Source of the DNA: Butyriboletus loyo
Taxonomy: Eukaryota > Basidiomycota > Agaricomycetes > Boletales > Boletaceae
Length of the DNA stretch: 46,683 bases
Direction: 5' to 3'
Assembly (NCBI GenBank): GCA_038093515.1
Contig: JBBPSI010000191.1
Coordinates: 1-46,683, forward strand
Both the position numbers and the translations under genes were made by a program. The notes beneath the pieces were generated by a model. It saw nothing but the letters and a program-made list of their open reading frames with translations, was not told where the DNA came from and did no database searches. Shown here in pieces: positions 9,401 through 19,740 of this stretch; position 1 is the first letter of the stretch, and each line of letters opens with the position of its first letter.

Positions 9401-12400
9401 AGGACTCGTATTCCAGACGAGTTCCTGAATAGGAGGTTCTGTGTTCCGGACCAAATTCCTTAAATAAGGAAGAGAATTCCAACAGAGATAGGCCTCGAAG
9501 ACGACGAGAGGCGGATGGGTGGGCCTGGTGGTAATCACGAATGACGTCTTGTGAATTACCCAGATTTGATACTGGTTCCCATGTGTGGTCCATTTCATCG
9601 TATCCTCTCCAATGCACTAGATACTCTAATTGCTTTCGTTTCATCCGGGAAGTGACAATGTAATCCACTTCGAATTCCACGTAACCTTCGTTCGTGACGT
9701 TGACTGGGTCAGGACGTAAAACCGGTTGCCCGGGTAGGGTTTCCCAATAAGGTTTAATACGTGAAATGTTAACCACCGGATGTATACGCATGCTGCTCGG
9801 CAGCTGCAATTCCACAGCATTGGGTTTGAGTGATTTGATCTTGTATGGACCAATCCAATGCTGTGTGAGTTTTCGTGCAGTATACGGCAACTTCAAGTTT
9901 TCCGTAGACAACCATACTCTATCTCCAACTTTGTAATCGGGCGCATCCGATCGTCTATTATCGGCCTGCGATACCATGCGCTTTCTAGCTTCTTCTAATG
10001 CTTCTTTTACTTTCGCATGTGATTTCCCAGCAGCACGTGTGAAATCTCCGGCGAGCGTGTTGGAAGACTTTTCGAAACCGACCCGCGGATAATAGTTACG
10101 AGTGATAGAGAATGGAATGGTACCGGTGGCAGTGGTGAGAGAATTATTATGGTTAAACTGGGCGATTTTGATCCAATCGGCCCACGTTTCTTGTTTTTTC
10201 GCCATGTAGGTACGTAAATATTGTTCCATTTCCCTATTTATCCTTTCGGTTTGACCATCGGTTTGAGGATGATATGCCGTTGAGATTTTCTGGGAAATGC
10301 CAAGAAGCTTGCAAAGCTCTGTGGTAAAGTCCGATACAAATTGTGGACCTCGGTCCGAAACTATAGAAATAGGAAGTCCATGAATACACCAAACATTGTC
10401 TCTAAATATAATTGCTAACTCCTTGGAAGAGGTAGTCGTCTTGCAAGGGACGTAAACGACTTCTTTGGAGAAGCGATCCACTATTGTACAGATGGCGTCA
10501 AAGCCGTTCGAAAGGGGAAGTCCGGTGATGAAATCTACAGATATATCTTCCCAAGGGTGACTAGCCGAAGGAAGTGGTAATATTTTACCTGCCGGTGCAT
10601 TTTGCTTACCCTTCGTGAGGGCGCACGCTTGGCAAGATTCTACATATCGTTTAACGTCCTTTGTGACTCCTGGCCATGTGAAGTGTCGTGTGAGAAGGTG
10701 AGCCGTTCGGGCTTGACCCGAATGTCCGGCTATAGGAGAGTCATGACATATTTTAAGTATATCTATTCTAAGTGCCTCCGGCACGTAGACTTTTTTCTTT
10801 TTGTTAATAAATATGGATTGTTCTGAATCATAATAGAATCCTGGGTATTCTTTTGTTTTTTCTTTTTCGGATTCTTTTTGTAATGTTTTGTAAAAAGAAG
10901 AAGAAAGAGAGACTTTATTAAGGAAAAGGTTTGAGGGAAGTACCATAATATTGGTATTATGGTCCATAATGGCATCACCGTGGTCTGCTCGACGCAATAG
11001 TGCATCTGCTCTGCCATTGGTTGAGCCTGGTTTATAAACAAACAAATAATTAAATTCTTGAAGAAGTGCATGCCATCGAGCTTGTCTGCCAGACAGTGTT
11101 TGCGGCTTCTTCCAATATTCTAGGTTTTTGTGGTCAGTCCAGATTTCGAATCCTTCTCGACCAATAAGATAATGGCGCCATTCTTCCAGCGCATGAATAA
11201 CTGCTAATAGTTCTTTGTCGTAGATTGGGTAATTCCTTTCGGCAGCATCGAAAGAATGTGACAAAAAGGCACAGGGTCGCCACAGGTTGTCTGATCCTTT
11301 TACGGAAAGAACTGCGCCAACCGCTATATCCGAGGCATCCGTTTCTACCCGCATCTCCTTGTCTCGATCTGGGTAGGCTAAAAGCGGAGCCGAAGTGAAC
11401 TTTTTCTTTAGCGTGTCAAACACTCTTTGTTCGTCTAAGCCCCATTTGAAAGGGGTATCCTTTTTTGTCAAATTGTTGAGGGGTCGGGCAATCTCAGAGA
11501 ACCCTTCAATAAATCTTCGGTAATAATTGCATAATCCCAGAAACGCTTGAACTTGCTTCAGATACGAGGGCATAGGCCAGTCTCGGATGGCATCTGTTTT
11601 CTTCGACTGCATTTCAACACCGTTTCGGGATACAACCATTCCTAAAAAGTCCACTTTGTCCGAAGAGAATATGCATTTCTCCAGCTTTACAAATAAATCG
11701 TTTTCTCGAAGGCGCTGGAGTACTTCTTTGACTTTTTCCTCATGCTCGGCCCTCGTTTTTCCTTTCGTAAATATCATAACGTCGTCGATATAGATAATGA
11801 CGCATGCATACATATCGTTGAAGATGTCGTTCATCATGTTTTGAAATGTGGGAGGGGAATTGGTAAGCCCGAAGTACATGACCGTGGGTTCGTAGGCTCC
11901 AATGGGCGTGATGAACGCCGCTTTCCACTCATCACCTTCTTTGATACAAATATTATTAAATCCCCATCGGAGATCCAACGCTGTGAAGATGTCGGCTCCT
12001 TTCAACCGATCAATCAACTGCGGAATCAGGGGTAACGGGTAACCGTTTTTAATGGTTCCGTCGTTTAGATATCGGTAGTCCATGACGAGTCGCTTGTCTC
12101 CGGTCTTTTTCGGAATAAAGAACACAGGGGCCATCTGAGGTGACTTGGACAGTCTTATGTAACCCTTCTTGAGTTCTTTTTCCACAAAACCTCGGATTTG
12201 CTCCTGTTCTTCTTCGGACATGGGGATAACGCGACCCTTTTTTGGTACAAAATCGGGTTTGAGATCTATTGCGTGATCCCAGGGTTTCCTTTCAGGCATT
12301 CTTGCTGCCTCGTCCTCGGAGAAAACATCTAAATAATCGTGGTAAACCTCGGGTACCTTTCTGGCAACCTCTGGTTCTATAGTACAGCAAGAAGTGATGT

Positions 12401-13219
12401 TCGAAGATGAAATAGAGTCTCTGATAACTTTACAGTAAGGAGAACAATGATTGAAAGAAATTGTTTTAAAACGCCAATCAATGTCTGGATTATGGCGTGC
12501 GAACCAGTCGTAGCCAATAATCATTTGGTGAGAACCAAGAAGTGAAACGTAAGCCTCAATGGCTTCGTAATGTCCATCAATTTCCATAAACAAGGAAGCT
12601 TTGTGCATAATGCGACCTATTGCTCCTTTAGAGCCATCGGCATTAATAACTTCCATGGATTTTGGTAACGAAATCAAATCAATTTTGCGTGTATCACAAT
12701 AGTTTTTGTCAATGAAAGTGTTAACTGCTCCCGTATCCAGCAAAGCTTTAAGCGAACGAGTTCGCCAAGTAGCGTTTGACTGGTAAGTGATTTTCACCAC
12801 CGGGGAGTAATCTCCACCGAACATCAAGGAAGATTTTGTAGGGGCTTTATAATTAGAAGAAGAAAGCGAAGATCACGTGTTCATTTGTCTCAAAAGAGAA
12901 TTAAGCATGCTCTTTCCCGGCGCCAAGCTCCCAATTGGAGGCCCTCTTTCAGGTTCTATAGAAATATTTGTTATACATGGGAGAGGGTCATCGTCCCCTT
13001 CGTAGTCAACTAATCCGGGAATATCTACGCTTACATCCGAAGATGAATTCGTAAACACCGAACTAATCGACAACTCAGGTTCCTTATCTAAGAGTTCATT
13101 TTCGTCTACGCTAAAGTCCGAAAATGTGGATAGTGAGGAGAAAGAATTTCGAAAAGAAGAAAAAGAAGAATTGTTCCGTCCCTTAGACACCCCTGCACTA
13201 AGCGACTTCTCTATTTTAA
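9399..13219 (-). pseudogene. pol: Element 1 Pol polyprotein (one nonsense codon)
   Basis: Read by a -1 shift at the end of gag. The frame opens with a Ser-rich linker (13190-12876), meets TGA at 12873-12875, and continues open to 9399. From the methionine at 12827 (1142 aa) the domains are: aspartic protease DTGA (residues 31-34); reverse transcriptase with YIDD (346-349); RNase H beginning ETDASD (about 495); integrase zinc site H695/H702/C732/C735; catalytic D765, D825, E861 (DD35E spacing); a GPY/F-like segment; and a C-terminal chromodomain (LEYLVHWRGYDEMDHTWEPV, about 1060-1095). The stop lies where Element 3 reads through, and CGA to TGA explains it. All catalytic residues checked are intact, so one mutation seems to silence this copy. 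The chromodomain places it among the chromoviruses, which target histone-marked chromatin. Confidence 0.93.
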
Positions 13220-14392
13220 AGACCGCGCGGCCTTTTCCTTGGCTTCACAAGCAAACAAGTCCGCCCAGTAAGCTCTAGCATCTTCTCCCATATACGCGGC
13301 GCGCTGGGAGGTTTCTCCTTGTTGTGGTGCTCCAACCACAGGTGGTGCCGGTAAAGGCCTTGACTGATAATTGTTTGGAGGGGTTACCTCCGCGGAGTTA
13401 ACTGGAACCCATCCTTGTACGTAGGTCCCGTCGGCTTGCTGAATCCATTGCTGCCGTACTTTTGGACGAGTGTTGGAGCCGGCTTTGTCCCAACGGTTGG
13501 GGTTCTGAGGACAATTGGGGCGGATGTGCCCGACGTTGCCACAGCTGAAACAAGTCCGAGTTTCGGGACCTGATTGCTGGGCACTAAGATCCATCGGGGC
13601 GCCGCGCCCTGGTTGAGTCCCGACAGCAGTGTAGCCGGGAGGAGGTCCTTTTGGAGCCGGGTAATTACGTTGCGGCTGTTGGGAGTAAGGGCGCCATTGT
13701 CGGGTTTGCCCGTTTCCCCTCTCAGCCTGTATCTGTTCAAAGACTCGGCCCATCCTCCGAATTTCCTCTGTAAGGAGGGAGAAATCTGTCAACACGTCTT
13801 CGTCGACGGTTAAGCAGACCTGCTTGTATATTTCGTACTTCACAGCACGCTTGAGGAGTTCGACCGCATGTTTCGGTTCACACTCCGATTGACGATAGAG
13901 GACCTTAAACCTCTCGAGGAATCCATCGATTTGTTGTTGGCCCTGGGTGAAAGCCGTTAATTTGATCAACGCTTGATGTGCCAAGACGTCAATCTGGAAG
14001 TGGCTTCGGATGGTATCCTGTAAGGTTTCCCATTCGGGCCATGCCAAGTCCCCCTTCTTTCCCCTAGGCCTATTGTTGGGGTCGATATATTTTTCCTCGT
14101 CGATTACGTAGTCTTCTAAGAGGATTTGAGAAAAATCCTGACCCTTTCCCTTAATGTGGCTAAGAACCGCCACAGTCCGGAGTTTGTCAGTCTTCCAATT
14201 GTTAACGGAGACCCAGACCTTGAGGGAGGTCCACCAGTGGTGGAACTTTTCCCGATCGCCATCCCATTCTCCTGGGTCAGCAACCTTCTTTGAAATTCCT
14301 CCTTGCTGATCTTTTTCCATCCACTGCGCGAAGAGGGCGCGCAGGGTTTGGTCGTCGAGTGTAGGGGCATTGGAAGGTCCCGGATCTGACAT
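13211..14392 (-). CDS. gag: Element 1 Gag (nucleocapsid CCHC knuckle)
   Basis: 393 aa from ATG 14392 (MSDPGPSNAP) to TAG 13211-13213. The N-terminal two thirds form a helical retrotransposon-type Gag core (WTSLKVWVSVNNWKTDKLRT; FLERFKVLYRQSE). A Gln/Pro-rich linker follows, then one canonical knuckle CFSCGNVGHIRPNC (CX2CX4HX4C) near residue 280. The start is chosen because the same MSDPGPS start is present in Element 3 gag and upstream frames are closed by TAG at 14447. The protein should assemble the virus-like particle and package element RNA. Confidence 0.93.
   Translation of the reverse strand: MSDPGPSNAPTLDDQTLRALFAQWMEKDQQGGISKKVADPGEWDGDREKFHHWWTSLKVWVSVNNWKTDKLRTVAVLSHIKGKGQDFSQILLEDYVIDEEKYIDPNNRPRGKKGDLAWPEWETLQDTIRSHFQIDVLAHQALIKLTAFTQGQQQIDGFLERFKVLYRQSECEPKHAVELLKRAVKYEIYKQVCLTVDEDVLTDFSLLTEEIRRMGRVFEQIQAERGNGQTRQWRPYSQQPQRNYPAPKGPPPGYTAVGTQPGRGAPMDLSAQQSGPETRTCFSCGNVGHIRPNCPQNPNRWDKAGSNTRPKVRQQWIQQADGTYVQGWVPVNSAEVTPPNNYQSRPLPAPPVVGAPQQGETSQRAAYMGEDARAYWADLFACEAKEKAARSLK
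13214..13220 (-). promoter_or_regulatory. Programmed -1 frameshift site (TTTAAAA) at gag end
   Basis: The minus strand reads TCT TTA AAA TAG at the end of gag. T TTA AAA fits the X XXY YYZ slippery form and lies directly before the stop. Slipping back by one yields TTT AAA ATA, exactly the frame that continues into pol. The same heptamer and stop placement occur in Element 3 (43528-43534). No stimulatory pseudoknot was modelled. Confidence 0.8.
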
Positions 14393-14446
14393 TCTTTTTT
14401 CGTTGTCTATCGGGAAATCTTCCGAAGTTTCTGAACCCAGATTGTC

Positions 14447-14689
14447 CTAATTCCAGGTTTGTTGATCCCACTCGTGATCGGATAATTCACTGTCGCCTTG
14501 AGGGTGCTGTACGGTAGGGAAGGAGAGTTTGGCGGTGAATTTGTTTCGGTTAAAAGATAGGGTGATGGTGTAAGGTTGAGTTTGCTTCGCGACGATTGTG
14601 TTGAAAACTTTAAGCGCGATTACGAGAGTGGTGACGAAAACGATGTAGATGGCGATTGTGGTGAAGACGAATAGTCCGAAATAGTTCAT
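14447..14689 (-). CDS. Small ORF in Element 1 leader with one membrane-like segment
   Basis: An ATG at 14689 opens an 80-codon frame ending at TAG 14447, in the same frame as gag. Its start, MNYFGLFVFTTIAIYIVF, continues hydrophobic to about residue 28, long enough for a membrane span, then becomes polar. Element 3 has a different, Pro/Lys-rich sequence at this point and no such hydrophobic stretch, while flanking leader sequence is similar. It may be chance, a replaced leader, or an accessory peptide. No family was recognised. Confidence 0.35.
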   Translation of the reverse strand: MNYFGLFVFTTIAIYIVFVTTLVIALKVFNTIVAKQTQPYTITLSFNRNKFTAKLSFPTVQHPQGDSELSDHEWDQQTWN

Positions 14690-15309
14690 CGGCAAGTTTT
14701 TTTTAATTTTCTTCAGCAAGAACCGGTTTTTTCTTCGGCAAGTAAAAAAAAGCTACGAGATATAGGCTTCCTTACTGTCCCCTATCTTCCAAAGGAACTC
14801 TGGGGAATTCTACAGCAAGTAGGGCGAAAGAAATATTTTTTCGAATGGAGGTAGTATCTCCGACGAAGTTTGGTTCGGTAATGAACCGAAATGGGTAAAT
14901 GTTTTACTACGACTAATTGACAAATGATGACGTAGGGTTTTTTCTTCTACCTCCCGTGTTACCACAGGGACTACTCGGAGAATTGCTCAGCCACAGGGAT
15001 TTGGGGGTCCCTGTGTCGCACTTCACAAATCAGGCTCGACCCTGACGCGGACTAACAACTCCAAAGGGAGCGTCTGAGAATGAATTTTACAGGTGCTACT
15101 CCGAGACACAAAGACTGCTCTTCCGAGGAGCTCCCCTAAAGGTGCGGGGGTAAAACGAAAATGAAAACTGGCGAATGCCCAGTGACGATCCTTAACCCTG
15201 GATTCCAGGTATGGTTTCCTAAGCGGAAAAGCTGCCCCTTCAAGTGGTAGCGTACTGGTATGTGCGTGGAAATGAGACTATCCCTGCCCTGGGAACCGGG
15301 TGTGTATCA

Positions 15310-15324
15310 GAAGCTTTAACCAAG
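15310..15324 (-). promoter_or_regulatory. Candidate primer-binding site of Element 1
   Basis: Just inside the 5' LTR the minus strand reads CTTGGTTAAAGCTTCTGATA. Element 3 has CTTGGTTAAAACTTCAGATA at the same place. The TGG start, two bases in, is typical of pairing to a tRNA 3' CCA. The primer tRNA was not identified. Confidence 0.45.
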
Positions 15325-15828
15325 TGTTATGAGACAACAATGTTATCAAGTCACACGGGGTTCCGTGACTGTTGCAGCTATACACAGTAACTGGCGAAGT
15401 GTAATGAGGATAGCTCAAGTCTTAATCTCTCAACTGTTGCCAGCGAATAAGACAAGTGGTTAAAGCTAGGGAATCCTAGTCTAACCACGAGTCCTTTTAT
15501 ATTGTACAGGGACGCGCACAGACCATGCTGTGCGTGTGAGGAATTACTATACATGGATAGACTAAAGAAGAGAAGTGCAACGGTGATTAACCATATGAGG
15601 CGCGGGGATCAAAAAGAAGAGAAGTAAACGGAGATTAAATACATGTGTTGTGACGTCATAGAGTCTAGGCCTGGTCTAGGCCATGACATCATATGCTTAG
15701 TCAGCAAAAGATCACATGTAAGTTCCCACGATCACGTGCACTATGTCACGTGACCTTTGAAAGTGAAATCGACTAAGTCCAGAGTGGAAGTGTATGAAGT
15801 GTACGAATAAAATGTTATGATTATAACA
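15325..15828 (-). repeat. Element 1 5' LTR (family 1)
   Basis: 504 bp, TGTTATGAG to TATAACA on the plus strand. It carries TGACGTCA, GTCACGTGAC, the GGTCTGTGCGC dyad and the TATA box that should drive element transcription on the minus strand. Confidence 0.93.
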
Positions 15829-17250
15829 GTAGTAGAGTGTGTGGAAAGTGTAGCATCGCAAAAGTGCAATTCAAAATTATCATGCCAATACACCATTGGC
15901 AGGCAGTGCCAGTCGATAGAACATGTTTAAGAAAAGTGTACTCAAAGTGTACAAAATGCTTACCAAAAAGTGTAATCAAAGTCTACAAGAAGTGTAGGAA
16001 CATGTCCAGCTAGGTCTACAAAAAGTGTACAAAAAAGCGCAATGAATGTAGTGTACAAAAGTGTGCAAATGTATACCAAGGTGTAGGGAAAGTGTAGATA
16101 AAGTGTAGGAAAGGTGTTGAAACACTTTAAAACATCTTCGAACACTTTTGAACACTTCCGAACACTTTCGAACACTTTTGAAAACAATACCAAAAGTGTG
16201 TGCCAAGGTGTAGGGAAAGTGTAGCAAAAGTGTAGGAAAGGTGTTGAATCACTTTAAAACATCTTTGAACACTTTTGAAAACAATACCAAAAGTGTGTGC
16301 CAAGGTGTAGGGAAAGTGTAGCAAAAGTGTAGGAAAGATGTTGAATCACTTTAAAACATCTTTGAACACTTGACGAACACTTTCGAACACTTTCGCACCG
16401 CGTGTTTTGACTTATGTAAGCATCCGAAAGAGTCGACATGTACGCAAATCAGCCACAATTGGTACACTTTAGCTACACTATTGGTACACTTCACTGTTTG
16501 GCATTATGGATGTGGTCAGATGAATAAACAGTGATAAACAAAGTTGTAGGCAAGATCCCACGCGCAAAAAAGGTATAATGGTCATGTGACGAATTTCTAA
16601 ACTGGGTGAGATATAAGCAAAATAGTCGAAAAAAGCCAGGAATGTGTAGTTAAAAGTGTACAAAAAAGCGCACACGAAGTGTAGCAAAGTGTAGCAAAAC
16701 AAGGGGAGACAGAGTGTAGAGAAAGTGTAGCCAGTGAAAGTGTAGCAAAAAAGTGTAGTAGAGTGTATGGAAAGTGTAGCAAAAATGGTAGTAGAGTGTA
16801 GGCAATGTGTAGCCTAAGTGTAGCATAAGTGTAGAAAAAGTCTCGCAAAAGTCTAGAAGAAGTGTACTTAAAGTCTAGACAAAGTGTAGGTAAAGTGTAG
16901 CAAGCAGAGTGTGGTGAGGTGATGAAGCATTTTGTAGACATTTTACTCCGGTTTCTGTACACCATTTGGTACACTTTTTTGTAGAGTTTGCTAGACATGT
17001 TCCTACACTTTTTGTAGACATTTATTACGCTTTTTTGTAGACTTTGCTAGACATGTTCCTACACTTTTTGTACACTTTTATTTCGCTTTTTGTACACTTT
17101 TTGCAGACTTTGCTAGACATATTCCTACACTTTTATTACGCTTTTTTGTAGACTTTGCTAGACATGTTCCTACACTTTTACTACACTGTTTGTACACTTT
17201 TATAGCGCATTTTTGCACACTTTTTGAGGACATTTATTATACTCTATATG
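15829..17250. repeat. AGTGTA-rich satellite-like array with a strand switch
   Basis: Degenerate 10-13 bp words such as AGTGTAGCAAA and AGTGTACAAA fill 15829-16925 in the plus orientation. From about 16930 the complement (TTTTTGTACACTTT, TTCCTACACTTT) takes over. 16088-16400 contains about three ~100 bp units (CAAGGTGTAGGGAAAGTGTA plus TTTAAAACATCTT). 16970-17220 has ~60-75 bp units (TTTGCTAGACATGTTCCTAC) whose reverse complement appears at 15960-16060, so the region forms a long imperfect inverted repeat. The array continues left of Element 1 at 8340-8395 and 8822-8883. Minus-strand open frames rich in Tyr-Thr-Leu are translations of the repeat. No gene is seen. Confidence 0.8.
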
Positions 17251-17329
17251 GATAGCATTGCTCCTACCACTTTCTATGAACATACTTGCAGGGCTATTAT
17301 TGATTTAAATACACTGGCTATAAATAAGA

Positions 17330-18235
17330 ATGATGGTGTGCCTACCAATTACAGACCCTTGGAAGATGATGACAACACTGGCTAAGTCTCATAAAGCAAA
17401 CATCTTGCCACCCCATATGGACACATCATGGCATTCTTGTAGGGCTGTATCATTGCGTTCCTGGATAGTTATAGAGGTCCCAAACAACACAGGAACAACT
17501 CCCAGGGTCCCTGAGATTTTATTTCACATGACCTTCCTACCCTGCCTTCTGCTCCCCAGACAAAGATTGATTTTTGTAGCCTCAAATATGCTAGCCATAA
17601 AGAAGCATGAGGGTGCTCCTACAATTCTAACACCCTCTGGACATGATGGTAACACTGGCTGAGCCTCATAAAATCAGCTAAGTGAACATCTTGCCACCTC
17701 ATATGAACATGTCATGACATTCTTGTAGGGCTATCCCATTGCATTCCCTGAGCATTATAGAGATCCCAGACATCCCAGGAACAACCAACAGGATGTCTGA
17801 TATTTTATTTCACATGACTCTCCTACCTTGCCTCCTGCCCCCCAGACAAAGATCGATTTTTGTAGCCTCCAATACACTAGCCATAAAGAAGAACAAGGGT
17901 GATCCTACCATTCTAAAGCCCTCTGGACATGATGGTAACACTGGCTAAGCCTCATAAAATCAGCTAAGCAAACATCTTGCCACCCCATATGAACCCATCA
18001 TGACATGATTTTAAGGATGTTCCAGCACTTTCCCTGATGGTATTAGAGGTCCCAAACAACACTGGAACAACTCCCAGGGTCACTGGGACTTTATTTCGCA
18101 CAGCCTTCCTACCCTGCCTCCTGCCCCCCAGACAAAGATCGATTTTTGTAGCCTCAAATACGCTAGCCACAAATAAGCAGGGTGGTGCTCCTACCCATTT
18201 AAGACCCTCCGGACACGATGGTAACATTTGCTAAG
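17330..18235 (+). repeat. ~287 bp tandem repeat, about three copies
   Basis: Landmarks CCCAGACAAAGATYGATTTT recur at about 17558, 17844 and 18131, and CTGGCTAAG/GAGCCTCATAAA at about 17376, 17656 and 17942. Units also share CAAACAACACTGGAACAACT. The short open frames inside are not conserved between units, so this is treated as non-coding. Confidence 0.85.
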
Positions 18236-18592
18236 CCCAGGAAAATCAGTTGGGCCCGCAGTGCAACATTCTTCTCCTCCTCCAATATCCAAAAGGGTAT
18301 ACCGTGCCAGGGGACCTCTCCAGAACCATTCCAGCATTTTTCCTGGGGGCTATTGAACCCTCCGAATCCATTTGTGACACTTAGAAGTTCCTAAGAACTC
18401 GTCTTTATGGCCGTTCTTGACCTGTACAAAATACAGCCTTGTTTCATTTTTATCTCCACATCCCGACTGCCAATCTTGATGGGTAGGGGCTCAGAATGTT
18501 CCTACAGATGTCCTCTATCACATAGGAGCATCATTCAGGCGTTTGGAAACATTCCATTTTGTAACTTAATTCCAGGACGACCGAATAAATCC
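18152..18592 (+). repeat. 440 bp direct repeat, left copy
   Basis: From TAGCCTCAAATACGCTAGCC to GACCGAATAAA, this block recurs at about 32050-32488 in the same orientation with a few percent difference. Its first part is the last unit of the 287 bp tandem repeat. The two copies flank the 13.5 kb that holds copy B and its divergent neighbour. Confidence 0.88.
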
Positions 18593-18949
18593 TTGACCAG
18601 AAGCACCCAGATATGCTCTTTTTGATGGTATTTTTGTTTGATTTTTATTACAGAATTGCAGAAGCTCCATAATAATATTTAAATCAAGAATGGCTTATAT
18701 CTATGTGGGAATTGATGTAAGAGAGTCAAATGTCATCTTATATGGTCCCTGGACTGTGGGAGTTATATGCAGGCTCAGGGGCTCTATGCTAGTTTGCAAT
18801 TTGACTTGTTTTGTTGATCTATAAATGTGATTACTTATTTAATTCCAGGCCAATTTCCAAATATCATAATTATCGCAGCCAGATAGACAATATTTAGAGT
18901 ATTACCTAACTGATAAAAAATAAATCATGACAATCGGACTGTGGGAAGC
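18593..18949. other. Intergenic sequence with nothing recognised
   Basis: A/T-rich sequence without open frames, repeats or RNA genes that could be supported. Confidence 0.5.
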
Positions 18950-19560
18950 ATAGCAAAAGTGCAATCTAAAATTCATAGTGTAGTCAAACTGTACCATTTG
19001 TGGCGCTTTTTTGATTACCAAATGTGTTGTATCCACTGTGCCAAAACATAGCCAAACTGTACTCATTGTGGCGCTTTTTTGATTACCCAATCTGTTGTGT
19101 TACTGTGTAGATGTGGCTGCTTGACTCTTTTGGGATGCTTACATAAGCAAAAGTGCGCTGTGTCCACACGGGCGTCCTGGCCGCCCATAATTAGGTAGTA
19201 TAGCCACATTCAATTTCCACTTTCACTTTCACTACACTTTTTCCTACATTCCTTCTACACTTTTTTCTACACTTTTTTGCTACACTTTCACAACATTTTC
19301 ACAACACTTTGGCCACACTATTTTACTATGCTTTTTGCTACACTTGTCATACACATTATCATATAATTATGGCGCATTTTTCATTACCAAATGTCTAGTA
19401 TTGCTTGAGACAATATGTGTAGTCAGAGTGTAGTAGTTTTGTTGGATTTTTGTGCAAGTAGACTATTTGGGATGCTTACATAAGCAAAAGTGCGCTGTGT
19501 ACACATGGGCAGCCAGGACGCCCATTCTACTACAGCCACAATCTCAAAATACATTGATAC
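18950..19560. repeat. Mixed short repeats related to the AGTGTA array
   Basis: A ~90 bp unit with TGTGGCGCTTTTTTGATTAC occurs at about 18998 and 19067, with a relative at 19369. TTTGGGATGCTTACATAAGC followed by AAAAGTGCGCTGTGT occurs at about 19130 and 19468, and a partial inverted relative is near 16390-16425. Runs of CTACACTTTTT fill 19225-19345. No gene is seen. 19561-19740 shows nothing recognisable. Confidence 0.65.
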
Positions 19561-19740
19561 ATATTATTTCTATTTTTCTCATAACTTGATCAAATCATCA
19601 TAGATCCACAGTATATACCAATGATAATATTCATATTCAGAGTGGTGTTTCCATATAGCAAATCCTATTTCCTGATTGGGTCATTTTGGGTGTAGATCTG
19701 GGGTTCAGATTACCTAGGATTGGCTACCAAAGCAGGCTCA

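Larger units (their letters stand above)
8884..15828 (-). mobile_element. Element 1: full-length Ty3/Gypsy chromovirus, TSD GTAGT
   Basis: 6945 bp with 504 bp LTRs at both ends and GTAGT duplications at 8879-8883 and 15829-15833. Order on the minus strand: 5' LTR, candidate primer-binding site, leader, gag, -1 frameshift signal, pol (protease, reverse transcriptase, RNase H, integrase, chromodomain), purine tract, 3' LTR. The LTRs differ at 8 of 504 positions, all transitions and seven at CpG, so the insertion is young. One in-frame stop (TGA at 12873-12875) interrupts pol; otherwise the reading frames are open. It is inserted in the AGTGTA satellite, 63 bp from a family 2 solo LTR. Confidence 0.96.

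Noticed and set aside
15960..16998. Minus-strand open frames rich in YTLxxF repeats
   Set aside because: They are translations of the AGTGTA satellite, not conserved as proteins.
17330..18234. Short ORFs with CLLPPRQRSIFVASNTLA-type repeats
   Set aside because: They follow the 287 bp tandem repeat; the frame is not kept across units and no start context or domain supports coding.
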